Source: Pseudomonas paraeruginosa PA7
Lineage (GTDB): Bacteria > Pseudomonadota > Gammaproteobacteria > Pseudomonadales > Pseudomonadaceae
Assembly (NCBI RefSeq): GCF_000017205.1
Contig: NC_009656.1
Span: forward strand, 1,368,001 to 1,432,000
Direction: 5' to 3'
Length of the DNA stretch: 64,000 nucleotides
Positions 28,150 to 36,310 of this stretch are shown piece by piece. Position numbers and translations under genes: made by a program. Numbering within the stretch: the first letter of the stretch is position 1; the number at the start of each line of letters is the position of its first letter. Under the pieces are notes generated by a model. The model did not search any database. It saw only the letters and a list, made by a program, of their open reading frames with translations, and had not been told where the DNA came from.

Positions 28150-28878
28150 ATGCGCGTGACCCGTTTTCTGGCTGCTGCCGCCCTCGGCCTGATCAGTACC
28201 CTGGCCCTGGCAGACAATGCCGATCAGAACATCCGCAAGACCCTGCAGGCCCTGCAGCCGGATCTGCCCATCGATTCCATCGCCAGCAGTCCGCTGCCGG
28301 GGCTCTACCAGGTGCAGCTGGAGGGCGGCCGGGTGCTCTATGCCAGCGCCGACGGCCAGTTCGTCATGCAGGGCTACCTGTACCAGGTGAAGGACGGCAA
28401 GCCGGTCAACCTGACCGAGAAGGCCGAGAGCCAGGCGATCGCCAAGGCGATCAACGGCGTGCCCGCCAGCGAGATGGTGGTCTATCCGGCCAAGGGCCAG
28501 GCCAAGGCGCACATCACCGTGTTCACCGACACCACCTGCCCGTACTGCCAGAAGCTGCACGCCGAAGTGCCGGACCTGACCGAACAGGGCATCGAGGTGC
28601 GCTACATGGCGTTCCCGCGGCAGGGCCCGCAATCGGCCGGCGACAAGCAATTGCAGGCGGTCTGGTGTGCGAAGGAGCCGACCAAGGCGATGGACGCCAT
28701 GATGAACGGCAAGGAGGTCAAGTCTTCCGAGTGCAAGAACCCGGTGGACAAGCAGTTCCAGATGGGCCAGATGGTCGGGGTGCAGGGTACGCCGGCGATC
28801 GTCCTGGCCAACGGCCAGTTGCTCCCCGGCTACCAGCCGGCCAAGCAGTTGGCCAAGCTGGCGCTGGAGGCCAAGTAG
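28150..28878 (+). CDS. dsbC: Thiol:disulfide interchange protein DsbC
   Basis: 242 residues, periplasmic disulfide isomerase. Signal peptide MRVTRFLAAAALGLISTLALA, N-terminal dimerisation domain, then a thioredoxin fold with the active site Cys130-Pro-Tyr-Cys133 (TTCPYCQKLH) and the cis-Pro loop GTPAIVL. It follows xerD by 126 bases, an order conserved in gamma-proteobacteria. A terminator follows. Confidence 0.96.
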   Translation: MRVTRFLAAAALGLISTLALADNADQNIRKTLQALQPDLPIDSIASSPLPGLYQVQLEGGRVLYASADGQFVMQGYLYQVKDGKPVNLTEKAESQAIAKAINGVPASEMVVYPAKGQAKAHITVFTDTTCPYCQKLHAEVPDLTEQGIEVRYMAFPRQGPQSAGDKQLQAVWCAKEPTKAMDAMMNGKEVKSSECKNPVDKQFQMGQMVGVQGTPAIVLANGQLLPGYQPAKQLAKLALEAK

Positions 28879-28907
28879 CGCCGGGCCTGCCGAACAATTG
28901 ACTAATA

Positions 28908-28941
28908 AAGAGCCGCTTCGTAATGTGCGGCTCTTTTGTTT
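28908..28941 (+). terminator. Rho-independent terminator after dsbC
   Basis: AAAGAGCCGC, 10-base loop, GCGGCTCTTTTGTTTTC, 30 bases after the dsbC stop codon. Confidence 0.88.
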
Positions 28942-29094
28942 TCATCATTGGCGATCCCGGCCGCCCTCGGCGGCGGAATCCATCGCCAGGATGCTTCGTG
29001 GCCCTTACAGTGGTCGCGTCAAACCTCGATTCGATCGGGGAACCATAGCAGGCCGGCGCGTCCGGCCGTCGTAGGTGAGATGGGGAGTTCCAGC

Positions 29095-30399
29095 GTGAAT
29101 CCGGTCAAAGTAGGCATCTGTGGGTTGGGGACCGTCGGTGGCGGTACCTTCAATGTGCTCAAACGCAACGCCGAGGAGATTGCCCGCCGTGCCGGGCGCG
29201 GCATTGAGGTTGCGCAGATCGCCGCCCGCCGGCCGAACCCGAAGTGCGACACCGGCGCGACCCCCATCACCGCCGATATCTTCGAGGTGGCCTGCAATCC
29301 CGAGATCGATGTGGTCGTCGAGCTGATCGGCGGCTACACCCTGGCCCATGAGCTGGTGCTCAAGGCCATCGAGAACGGCAAGCACGTGGTCACCGCGAAC
29401 AAGGCGCTGATCGCCGTGCATGGCAACGAGATCTTCGCCAAGGCCCGCGAGAAGGGCGTGATCGTCGCCTTCGAGGCCGCGGTCGCCGGCGGCATCCCGG
29501 TGATCAAGGCGATCCGCGAGGGCCTCTCGGCCAACCGTATCAACTGGCTGGCCGGAATCATCAATGGCACCGGCAACTTCATCCTCAGCGAGATGCGCGA
29601 GAAGGGCCGGACCTTCGCCGACGTCCTCGCCGAGGCCCAGGCCCTGGGCTACGCCGAGGCCGACCCGACCTTCGACGTGGAAGGCATCGACGCCGCGCAC
29701 AAGCTGACCATCCTCGCCTCGATCGCCTTCGGCATCCCGCTGCAGTTCGACAAGGCCTACACCGAAGGCATCTCGAAGCTGACCAGCGCCGACGTCAACT
29801 ACGCCGACGCCCTCGGCTACCGGATCAAGCACCTGGGCGTGGCGCGCCGCACCGAGAGCGGCTTCGAGCTGCGCGTGCACCCGACCCTGATTCCCTCGGA
29901 CCGCCTGATCGCCAACGTCAACGGCGTGATGAACGCGGTGATGGTCAACGGCGACGCCGTCGGTTCCACCCTCTATTACGGCGCCGGCGCCGGCATGGAG
30001 CCGACTGCCTCGTCGGTGGTCGCCGACCTGGTCGACGTGGTCCGCGCCATGACTTCCGATCCGGAGAACCGCGTGCCGCACCTGGCATTCCAGCCGGACG
30101 CGCTATCCGATCACCCGATCCTGCCGATCGAGGCCTGCGAAAGCGCCTACTACCTGCGCATCCAGGCCAAGGACCATCCGGGCGTACTGGCCCAGGTGGC
30201 CACCATCCTGTCCGAGCGCGGCATCAACATCGAATCGATCATGCAGAAGGAGGCCGAGGAACAGGACGGCCTGGTGCCGATGATCCTGGTTACCCACCGG
30301 GTCATCGAACAACGCATCAACGATGCCATCGCCGCCCTGGAAGCGCTGGAAGGCGTGTCCGGGCCGGTGGTGCGCATCCGTGTCGAACAACTGAATTGA
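29095..30399 (+). CDS. hom: Homoserine dehydrogenase
   Basis: 434 residues; reduces aspartate semialdehyde to homoserine for threonine and methionine synthesis. N-terminal NAD(P) fold (VGICGLGTVGGGTFNVL), catalytic domain (AAVAGGIPVIKAIREGL, GIINGTGNFILSEM, AYAEADPTFDVEGIDAAHKL type sequence) and a C-terminal ACT domain (DHPGVLAQVATILSERGINIESIMQ) for feedback control. I place the start at GTG 29095, which gives the usual 434 residues and has GGGGAG nine bases upstream; an ATG at 29080 is an alternative. The open frame back to 28936 is not coding. Confidence 0.96.
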   Translation: MNPVKVGICGLGTVGGGTFNVLKRNAEEIARRAGRGIEVAQIAARRPNPKCDTGATPITADIFEVACNPEIDVVVELIGGYTLAHELVLKAIENGKHVVTANKALIAVHGNEIFAKAREKGVIVAFEAAVAGGIPVIKAIREGLSANRINWLAGIINGTGNFILSEMREKGRTFADVLAEAQALGYAEADPTFDVEGIDAAHKLTILASIAFGIPLQFDKAYTEGISKLTSADVNYADALGYRIKHLGVARRTESGFELRVHPTLIPSDRLIANVNGVMNAVMVNGDAVGSTLYYGAGAGMEPTASSVVADLVDVVRAMTSDPENRVPHLAFQPDALSDHPILPIEACESAYYLRIQAKDHPGVLAQVATILSERGINIESIMQKEAEEQDGLVPMILVTHRVIEQRINDAIAALEALEGVSGPVVRIRVEQLN

Positions 30400-30450
30400 T
30401 CGAGCGCGGGCGCCGTTCGCGGTCCCGCGACCACAGCGAAGGTTTTGAAC

Positions 30451-31860
30451 ATGCGTTACATCAGTACCCGCGGCCAAGCGCCCGCCCTGAACTTCGAAGA
30501 CGTCCTCCTCGCCGGCCTGGCCAGCGACGGCGGTCTCTACGTCCCGGAAAACCTGCCGCGCTTCACCCTCGAGGAGATCGCTTCCTGGGCCGGCCTGCCG
30601 TACCACGAGCTGGCCTTCCGGGTGATGCGCCCGTTCGTCGCCGGCAGCATCGCCGACGCCGATTTCAAGAAGATCCTCGAGGAAACCTACGGCGTCTTCG
30701 CCCATGACGCGGTGGCGCCGCTGCGCCAGCTGAACGGCAACGAGTGGGTGCTCGAGCTGTTCCATGGCCCGACCCTGGCGTTCAAGGACTTCGCCCTGCA
30801 ACTGCTCGGCCGCCTGCTCGACCATGTGCTGGCCAAGCGCGGCGAGCGCGTGGTGATCATGGGCGCCACTTCCGGCGATACCGGCTCCGCGGCCATCGAA
30901 GGCTGCCGTCGCTGCGACAACGTCGACATCTTCATCATGCACCCGTACAACCGCGTGTCCGAGGTGCAGCGCCGGCAGATGACCACCATCCTCGGCGACA
31001 ACATCCACAACATCGCCATCGAAGGCAACTTCGACGACTGCCAGGAGATGGTCAAGGCCAGCTTCGCCGACCAGGGCTTCCTCAAGGGTACCCGCCTGGT
31101 GGCGGTGAACTCGATCAACTGGGCGCGGATCATGGCCCAGATCGTCTACTACTTCCACGCCGCGCTGCAGCTCGGCGCGCCGCACCGCTCGGTGGCGTTC
31201 TCGGTGCCGACCGGCAACTTCGGCGACATCTTCGCCGGCTACCTGGCGCGCAACATGGGTCTGCCGGTCAGCCAACTGATCGTCGCGACCAACCGCAACG
31301 ACATCCTGCACCGCTTCATGAGCGGCAACCGCTACGACAAGGACACCCTGCACCCGTCGCTGTCGCCGTCGATGGACATCATGGTCTCCTCCAACTTCGA
31401 ACGCCTGCTGTTCGACCTGCACGGCCGCAACGGCAAGGCCGTCGCCGAGCTGCTGGACGCCTTCAAGGCCAGCGGCAGGCTGTCGGTGGAGGACGAGCGC
31501 TGGACCGAGGCGCGCAAGCTGTTCGATTCCCTGGCGGTCAGCGACGAGCAGACCTGCGAGACCATCGCCGAGGTTTACCGCTCCTGTGGCGAGCTGCTCG
31601 ACCCGCACACCGCCATCGGCGTGCGCGCCGCCCGCGAATGCCGGCGCAGCCTGGGCGTGCCGATGGTGATCCTGGGCACCGCGCACCCGGTCAAGTTCCC
31701 CGAGGCGGTGGAGAAGGCCGGTATCGGCCAGGCGCCGGCGCTGCCGGCGCACCTCGCCGATCTGTTCGAGCGCGAGGAGCGCTGCACCGTATTGCCGAAC
31801 GAGTTGGCCAAGGTACAGGCTTTCGTCAGCCAGCACGGCAATCGCGGCAAGCCGCTCTGA
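30451..31860 (+). CDS. thrC: Threonine synthase
   Basis: 469 residues; PLP enzyme converting phosphohomoserine to threonine. N-terminal MRYISTRGQAPALNFEDVLLAGLASDGGLYVP, PLP-binding Lys112 in GPTLAFKDFALQLLG, then GATSGDTGSAAIEG phosphate loop and VPTGNFGDIFAGY. Start ATG 30451 with GAAGG at 30438-30442. Co-transcribed with hom (51-base gap), as usual in Pseudomonas. Confidence 0.97.
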   Translation: MRYISTRGQAPALNFEDVLLAGLASDGGLYVPENLPRFTLEEIASWAGLPYHELAFRVMRPFVAGSIADADFKKILEETYGVFAHDAVAPLRQLNGNEWVLELFHGPTLAFKDFALQLLGRLLDHVLAKRGERVVIMGATSGDTGSAAIEGCRRCDNVDIFIMHPYNRVSEVQRRQMTTILGDNIHNIAIEGNFDDCQEMVKASFADQGFLKGTRLVAVNSINWARIMAQIVYYFHAALQLGAPHRSVAFSVPTGNFGDIFAGYLARNMGLPVSQLIVATNRNDILHRFMSGNRYDKDTLHPSLSPSMDIMVSSNFERLLFDLHGRNGKAVAELLDAFKASGRLSVEDERWTEARKLFDSLAVSDEQTCETIAEVYRSCGELLDPHTAIGVRAARECRRSLGVPMVILGTAHPVKFPEAVEKAGIGQAPALPAHLADLFEREERCTVLPNELAKVQAFVSQHGNRGKPL

Positions 31861-31879
31861 GTCTGTCGTGAAAGGAAGG

Positions 31880-31905
31880 AGCCCGCCTTGATGGCGGGCT
31901 TTTTC
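31880..31905 (+). terminator. Rho-independent terminator after thrC
   Basis: AGCCCGCC, TTGAT loop, GGCGGGCT, then TTTTC, 19 bases past the stop codon. Confidence 0.92.
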
Positions 31906-32249
31906 ATGCCTTCTCTAAGGGCGGCGGGCGTATGCCGCCGCGAGGAGGAAGGCGCGCCAGGCGCCACGCAGGGAGCGATGGCAGACATGAGATCCTCGCT
32001 GCTCGATGCGCTGGCGGGAAGGCTCGTTGTCACTACCTGGCGGGCGAGCCCGATATTGCCATTTCAGGTGGGTGAGGGCGTTGCGCGCAGGCGGGATGGT
32101 TGGCGCTTTTCGCCGGCATTTCCCTTATGTGCTGGTTCATGGCCTTTTGCCGAATTCTGCCGTTAGTCCGGTAAATTCCTGGTTGGACGAACCCAATTCG
32201 CGTTTTTTCGGTCTTTGACGAGTCTTATCGTCGAAACAGGAGACCCGAC
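31906..32249. other. Intergenic region between thrC terminator and the 94-residue protein gene
   Basis: About 340 bases, noticeably lower in GC toward the right end (around 32100-32240). Just before the next ribosome site is a small hairpin, GACGA (32217-32221) and TCGTC (32228-32232). I find no convincing gene, tRNA or canonical promoter. The low-GC stretch likely contains the promoter of the next gene. Confidence 0.4.
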
Positions 32250-32534
32250 TTGGACAGCCTGAAGCAACGACTGGCCGATGCCTTCGCTCCCCATCCCTTC
32301 ACCCTCAGCCAGCCCCGGCCCGATGGCGGGCGGGTGGTGACATTGGTCGACCCACAGGGAGAAACCCTGTTGCAGCGGGTCATCGCCAAGGTGCAGTTGA
32401 ACGACGAAAGCTATCTCGAGGATGCCGTGCAGACCATTCGCCGCGAATTGCAGGTGCTGGTCGGGCGGATGGAGGAAGACGTGCTGGCAACCTTCCGCGA
32501 GCGGGATCACGTGTTGCTGTATTCGTCGCGCTAG
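32250..32534 (+). CDS. Conserved-looking small protein of unknown function (94 aa)
   Basis: 94 residues, starting MDSLKQRLADAFAPHPFTLSQPRPDGGRVVTLVDPQGETLLQRVIAKVQLND. Acidic, soluble and with no signal peptide; probably a small alpha/beta protein. Start is TTG 32250, supported by AGGAG seven bases upstream (AACAGGAGACCCGACTTG). A weak terminator overlaps its stop codon. I do not recognise the family. Confidence 0.75.
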   Translation: MDSLKQRLADAFAPHPFTLSQPRPDGGRVVTLVDPQGETLLQRVIAKVQLNDESYLEDAVQTIRRELQVLVGRMEEDVLATFRERDHVLLYSSR

Positions 32535-32560
32535 CGCCGTCTCGTTCGAGAGGCGCGTTT
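32534..32560 (+). terminator. Weak terminator-like hairpin after the 94-aa gene
   Basis: GCGCC, one-base bulge, TCTC, GTTC loop, GAGAGGCGC, then GTTTCG. The stem starts at the stop codon. T run short. Confidence 0.45.
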
Positions 32561-32643
32561 CGCTTCGGGCCGTCAGGCCGCAGGAGCGCGCCGGTGCAGC
32601 GGCTCTTTCCGGATGGCGCCATGGCCGTGGAAATGTGCGGATA

Positions 32644-32680
32644 CCCCCCCCTCTCCCTGGATGGACAGGTGGGGGAGAGG
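32644..32680. repeat. C8 run and 8-bp inverted repeat near the CoA-transferase 3' end
   Basis: Eight consecutive C (32644-32651) overlap CCTCTCCC (32650-32657), which pairs perfectly with GGGAGAGG (32673-32680). CCTCTCCC/GGGAGAGG hairpins occur as intergenic repeats in pseudomonads. It may also end transcripts of the 94-aa gene or the convergent CoA-transferase gene. Confidence 0.45.
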
Positions 32681-32718
32681 CGCCTGCCGCTGGGCACCGG
32701 TAGGGGCTCGCGTATCGT

Positions 32719-33918
32719 TCAGATAGCGCCTTCCCGGCGCAGGGCGGCGATGCGCTCGGTGTCGTAGCCCAGGCCGGCGAGCAGGGCATCGGTATGCTCG
32801 CCCAGTTCCGGCCCTACCCAATCCGCCGAGCCTGGCGTGGCAGACAGCTTGGGTACGATGCCAGGCATGCGGAACGGCTTGCCATCCGGCAAGCGTGCCG
32901 AGAGGAACATCTCGCGAGCGAGGAATTGCGGATCGCTGAACATGTCTTCGGCGGAGTAGATTCGGCTGGCCGGCACTTCGGCCCGCGCCAGCACCGCCAG
33001 TACCTCGTCCAGTGGCAGCGAGGCGACCCAGCGATCGATCACCCCGTAGAGTTCGTCGCGGCGCGCGTCGCGGCCATCGTTGCTCGCCAGTTGCGGATCT
33101 TCGGCCAGGTCGTCGCGGCCGATGGCCTGCATGAAGCGGCGGAAGATCGCGTCGCCGTTGGCGCCGATCTGCACATGGCGGCCGTCGGCGCTGGTATGGA
33201 TGGAGGAGGGCGTGATGCCGGGCATGATGTTGCCGGTGCGCTCGCGGATGAAGCCGAACACGTCGAACTCCGGGACCATGCTTTCCATCATGGCGAAGAT
33301 CGCCTCGTAGAGCGCGACGTCGACCACCTGTCCCTGACCGCCGTTGACCTCCCGGTGGCGCAGGGCCATCAGCGCGCCGATGACGCCCCAGAGGGCGGCG
33401 ATCGAGTCGCCGATGGAGATTCCGGTGCGCACTGGCGGGCGATCCTCGAAGCCGGTGATGTAGCGCAGCCCGCCCATCGACTCACCGACCGCGCCGAAGC
33501 CTGGCTGGTCCTTGTAGGGCCCGGTCTGGCCGAAGCCCGACAGGCGCACCATCACCAGGCGCGGGTTCAGCGCGTGGAGGACGTCCCAGCCCAGGCCGAG
33601 TTTCTCCAGCACGCCGGGGCGGAAGTTCTCGATCAGGATGTCGGCCTCGCCGAGCAGGCGCTTGAGGATCGCCAGACCTTCGGCGTGCTTGAGATTGAGG
33701 GTCAGCGACTGCTTGTTGCGTGCCTGGACGAACCACCACAGCGAGGTGCCTTCGTAGAGCTTGCGCCATTTGCGCAGCGGGTCGCCGCCATCGGGCGATT
33801 CGATCTTGATCACCTCGGCGCCGAACTCGGCGCAGATTCGCGAGGCGAAGGGACCGGCGATCAGGGTGCCGAGCTCGACCACCTTCAGGCCGGCCAGCGG
33901 TTTGCGCGAATGTTCCAT
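32719..33918 (-). CDS. Class III (CaiB/BaiF) acyl-CoA transferase
   Basis: 399 residues. Family III CoA-transferase features: LAGLKVVELGTLIAGPFASRICAEFGAEVIKIESPDGGDPLRKW at the N terminus, ADILIENFRPGVLEKLGLGWDVLHALNPRLVMVRLSGFGQTGPY, then the Asp-containing GISIGDSIAALWGVIGALMALRHRE region that supplies the catalytic Asp. Moves CoA between carboxylic acids; substrate unknown. Start MEHSRKPLAGLKV (33916-33918) fits the family; a ten-residue longer start at 33948 lacks a ribosome site. It is a lone gene between thrC and the pspA operon, with no partner dehydrogenase or regulator. Confidence 0.9.
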   Translation of the reverse strand: MEHSRKPLAGLKVVELGTLIAGPFASRICAEFGAEVIKIESPDGGDPLRKWRKLYEGTSLWWFVQARNKQSLTLNLKHAEGLAILKRLLGEADILIENFRPGVLEKLGLGWDVLHALNPRLVMVRLSGFGQTGPYKDQPGFGAVGESMGGLRYITGFEDRPPVRTGISIGDSIAALWGVIGALMALRHREVNGGQGQVVDVALYEAIFAMMESMVPEFDVFGFIRERTGNIMPGITPSSIHTSADGRHVQIGANGDAIFRRFMQAIGRDDLAEDPQLASNDGRDARRDELYGVIDRWVASLPLDEVLAVLARAEVPASRIYSAEDMFSDPQFLAREMFLSARLPDGKPFRMPGIVPKLSATPGSADWVGPELGEHTDALLAGLGYDTERIAALRREGAI

Positions 33919-34115
33919 GGAGTGTCCGTCGGGCTGCTGTGTGCGCATAGCCTAGAGCATTTCCCGAAGGGCTGGGCAGGCGTCCCGGTGAAGGTGAGAC
34001 GTTTCCCATTTTTCCTTCATGCGCTCGGCGGTCCTTCAATTCTTTTTGCATAGAGGGTTTAATGCAGGCGTCGATACAGGATGTAGCGCGCCAACAGTGA
34101 GCCAGGGAGGCCCCC

Positions 34116-34208
34116 ATGTCGTTCCGTTCCCCCTTTCCCCTTCAGTTCTCCGACGCTCCGGCAGGTCCGGGGCGTGGTCGTGCGCGTGTTCGAATTTCTT
34201 ACATGTGA
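34116..34208 (+). CDS. Possible small ORF (30 aa) upstream of the pspA operon
   Basis: ATG 34116 preceded by AGGGAGG at about seven bases; encodes MSFRSPFPLQFSDAPAGPGR and a basic end, RARVRISYM, and stops at TGA 34206-34208, inside the first TTACATGT box. Could be a leader peptide or chance. No family recognised. Confidence 0.25.
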   Translation: MSFRSPFPLQFSDAPAGPGRGRARVRISYM

Positions 34209-34228
34209 GCTATTGAAGTCTTACATGT
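34197..34228. promoter_or_regulatory. Paired TCTTACATGT operator-like boxes
   Basis: TCTTACATGT occurs at 34197-34206 and again at 34219-34228, a 22-bp period (two helical turns). The second copy extends to the perfect palindrome TTACATGTAA. They flank or overlap the likely -35 (TTGAAG 34213-34218) of the pspA operon and end 20 bases before its first ATG. Probable binding sites of a dimeric regulator that I cannot name. Confidence 0.6.
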
Positions 34229-34247
34229 AATTTCGTAGTGTGAATCC

Positions 34248-34868
34248 ATGGAACGGAAATCGTCAGCCCATTATCAGCGTGTCTTTCGCCAGCGCCTGCG
34301 CGAGCAGGGCCTGGTGAAGAAGGAAGTCTGGATCTTGCCGGAGAACGCCGTGGCGCTCGCCGGCATCGAGCGGATGCTGCGTCGCCCCGCTGCCGGAGCG
34401 GCTCATTTGGAGAAGGAGAAAGACATGACGGAAGCCCGGGTATGGAACGCTCGCTCGCTGGCCGAGGCCCTGAGCGGCACCGAGCTGTTCAGCAGCGGCG
34501 AGGCCCAGATCGAGCTGATCGAGGGGGCGGAGGCGAGCCTCTACGTGATCATGCGCGAATACGGCGACCTGCCGGTGTTCGTCGCCCCGCAGGGCGAGCA
34601 GATCATCGTCGAGGCGCTGCTCTGGCCGGAAAGCGACGTTACCGATGCGGCCGCCTTCAATGAAGAGGTCCTGCTCAGCCGGCAACTGTTCCCGCTGTCG
34701 AGCATCGGCCTGCTCAACCTGCCGGGCGAGGAGCGCTGCTACAGCATGTTCGGCGCGTTGAGCACGACTTCGTCGCTGGCCAGCGTGCTGCACGAGATCG
34801 AAACCCTGGCCGGCAACGTGATCCGCGCCACGGAAGTCTACGCCGGCTACCTGAAAGCCCGGGCCTGA
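34248..34868 (+). CDS. DUF2170 (YjfI-like) protein
   Basis: 206 residues. The first 50 residues (MERKSSAHYQRVFRQRLREQ, then GLVKKEVWILPENAVALAGIERMLRRP) resemble a short DNA-binding or adaptor segment. From residue 60 comes the DUF2170 domain (MTEARVWNARSLAEALSGTE). An internal in-frame ATG (34425) has a very strong ribosome site, GGAGAAGGAGAA, so both a full-length and a 147-residue product may be made. In E. coli the equivalent yjfI precedes the PspA paralogue yjfJ, as here. Function unknown; expected to work with PspA at the membrane. Confidence 0.82.
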   Translation: MERKSSAHYQRVFRQRLREQGLVKKEVWILPENAVALAGIERMLRRPAAGAAHLEKEKDMTEARVWNARSLAEALSGTELFSSGEAQIELIEGAEASLYVIMREYGDLPVFVAPQGEQIIVEALLWPESDVTDAAAFNEEVLLSRQLFPLSSIGLLNLPGEERCYSMFGALSTTSSLASVLHEIETLAGNVIRATEVYAGYLKARA

Positions 34869-34882
34869 GGGAGGACACCATC

Positions 34883-35578
34883 ATGACGGTATGGAGCAAG
34901 CTGCTGAGCGCACTGCGCGGCGGAGCCAACGAAGTCGGCGAGGCGATCGTCGACAGCCAGGCGCTGCGCATCCTCGACCAGGAAATCCGCGACGCCGATG
35001 TCGAGCTGCGCAAGTCGCGGGAGGCGTTGGCCTCGATCATGGCCCGCCACCGCCTGGCCCAGGAGCGGGTCGAGAAGGCTGCGGCCCAGGTCGCCGAATA
35101 CGAGCAGTACGCGCTCAAGGCACTCGAGGCCGGCAACGAGGAACTGGCCCGCGAAGTGGCGGAGAAGATCGCCACCCTGGAGAGCCAGCTCGAAGGGGAG
35201 CGCGCCCAGGTCGCCGAATTCGCCGCCAGCGTGGCGCAGTTGCGCAAGGCGGTGACCCAGGCCGAGGGCAACATCCGCCAGCTCAAGCAGCAGGTGGATA
35301 CGGTCAAGGCCACCGAAAGCGTGCAGAAGGCACAGATGGCCGTGGCCCAGCGCTACGGCAACTCGAAGAGCAAGCTGCAGACCGCGGTGGACTCCCTGGA
35401 ACGCATCAAGCAGCGCCAGGCCGAGCGCGCCGCGACCATGGACGCCGCTGCCGAGCTGGCCAGCGCGGCGGCGCCGGACGATGCGCTGGACGCCAAGCTG
35501 CGCGCGGCCGGGATCAAGGCTTCGGGCAACAGCGTGGATGGCGTGCTGGCGCGCCTGAAGGAAAAGGGCAAGGCCTGA
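34883..35578 (+). CDS. pspA: PspA/IM30 family membrane-coating protein
   Basis: 231 residues, almost entirely helical coiled coil (MTVWSKLLSALRGGANEVGE, then ALRILDQEIRDADVELRKSREALASIMARHRLAQ). PspA/Vipp1 proteins are bacterial ESCRT-III relatives that polymerise on and stabilise the inner membrane. This is the YjfJ-like branch with flotillin neighbours, not the classical PspABC set: no pspB, pspC or pspF is nearby. Starts 14 bases after the DUF2170 gene with GGGAGGA ahead of ATG. Confidence 0.92.
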   Translation: MTVWSKLLSALRGGANEVGEAIVDSQALRILDQEIRDADVELRKSREALASIMARHRLAQERVEKAAAQVAEYEQYALKALEAGNEELAREVAEKIATLESQLEGERAQVAEFAASVAQLRKAVTQAEGNIRQLKQQVDTVKATESVQKAQMAVAQRYGNSKSKLQTAVDSLERIKQRQAERAATMDAAAELASAAAPDDALDAKLRAAGIKASGNSVDGVLARLKEKGKA

Positions 35579-35633
35579 TCGGCCGTCGGCCCGGCGAAGG
35601 CGTCCGGGCCTGTTTTTCAGGGATAGAGCGACA

Positions 35634-36275
35634 ATGGAAGGTTTCCTGCAGACGGCGCTGTCGTTCCCGACCGTGCTGTTCAGCTTTCTTCTGATCCTCG
35701 CGATCATCTACTGGGGCATCGTCGCCCTGGGCATGGTCGAGATCGACGTGCTCGATCTCGACGCCGAATCGGTCGTCGATGGCGCCGGCCAGGCCGAAGG
35801 CCTCGCCGCGCTGCTGGCGAAGCTGAAACTCAACGGCGTACCGGTCACCCTGGTGCTGACCCTGCTGTCCTTCTTCGCCTGGTTCCTCTGCTACTTCGTC
35901 CAGCTGTGGCTGCTCAGCGCATTGCCGCTCGGCTGGCTGCGCTACCCGTTGGGTGCCGTGGTGGCGGTGGGCGCGCTGTTCCTGGCGGCGCCGCTGGCCG
36001 CCACGCTGTGCCGGCCGTTGCGGCCGCTGTTCCGCAAGCTGGAAAGCACCAGCAGCAAGACGGTTCTGGGGCAGGTCGCGGTGGTGCGCAGCGGGCGGGT
36101 GACCCTGCAACATGGCGAGGCGTTGCTGGAAGACGGTGGCGCCGGGCTGATCCTGAAAGTCCGTGCGGAAGAGAACAAAGGCTTCAAGCGCGGCGATCGC
36201 GTCGTGCTGCTGGAGTACCTGGAGGCGGAGCACGCCTACCGGGTCGTTACCGAGGAAGAGTTCCGCGGTATCTGA
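35634..36275 (+). CDS. YqiJ-like inner-membrane protein with OB-fold domain
   Basis: 213 residues. About three or four membrane spans (FSFLLILAIIYWGIVALGMV; VPVTLVLTLLSFFAWFLCYFVQLWLL; YPLGAVVAVGALFLAAPLAATL) precede a cytosolic beta-rich domain (TSSKTVLGQVAVVRSGRVTLQHGEALLEDG), an NfeD/YqiJ-like OB fold. Such proteins are the standard partners of bacterial flotillins. Located immediately before the flotillin gene (35-base gap). Confidence 0.88.
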   Translation: MEGFLQTALSFPTVLFSFLLILAIIYWGIVALGMVEIDVLDLDAESVVDGAGQAEGLAALLAKLKLNGVPVTLVLTLLSFFAWFLCYFVQLWLLSALPLGWLRYPLGAVVAVGALFLAAPLAATLCRPLRPLFRKLESTSSKTVLGQVAVVRSGRVTLQHGEALLEDGGAGLILKVRAEENKGFKRGDRVVLLEYLEAEHAYRVVTEEEFRGI

Positions 36276-36310
36276 CCCGGGCTCGGTGAGAAACAAGGAG
36301 AACTGCTGCT

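Larger units (their letters stand above)
33919..34247. other. Divergent regulatory region between CoA-transferase and the pspA operon
   Basis: About 330 bases, lower in GC than the surroundings. The right end has paired TTACATGT palindromes and a possible promoter (TTGAAG 34213-34218, 17-base spacer, TAGTGT 34236-34241). A 30-codon frame with a good ribosome site lies at 34116-34208. I see no sigma-54 element (TGGCAC-N5-TTGC), so PspF-type control as in E. coli is not indicated. Confidence 0.5.

Noticed and set aside
28936..29094. Upstream extension of hom to 28936
   Set aside because: It would start inside the dsbC terminator. Family length and ribosome site support GTG 29095.
34100..34250. 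Sigma-54/PspF-type promoter for the pspA operon
   Set aside because: No GG-N10-GC element with TGGCAC/TTGC character is present. A sigma-70-like TTGAAG-N17-TAGTGT fits better.
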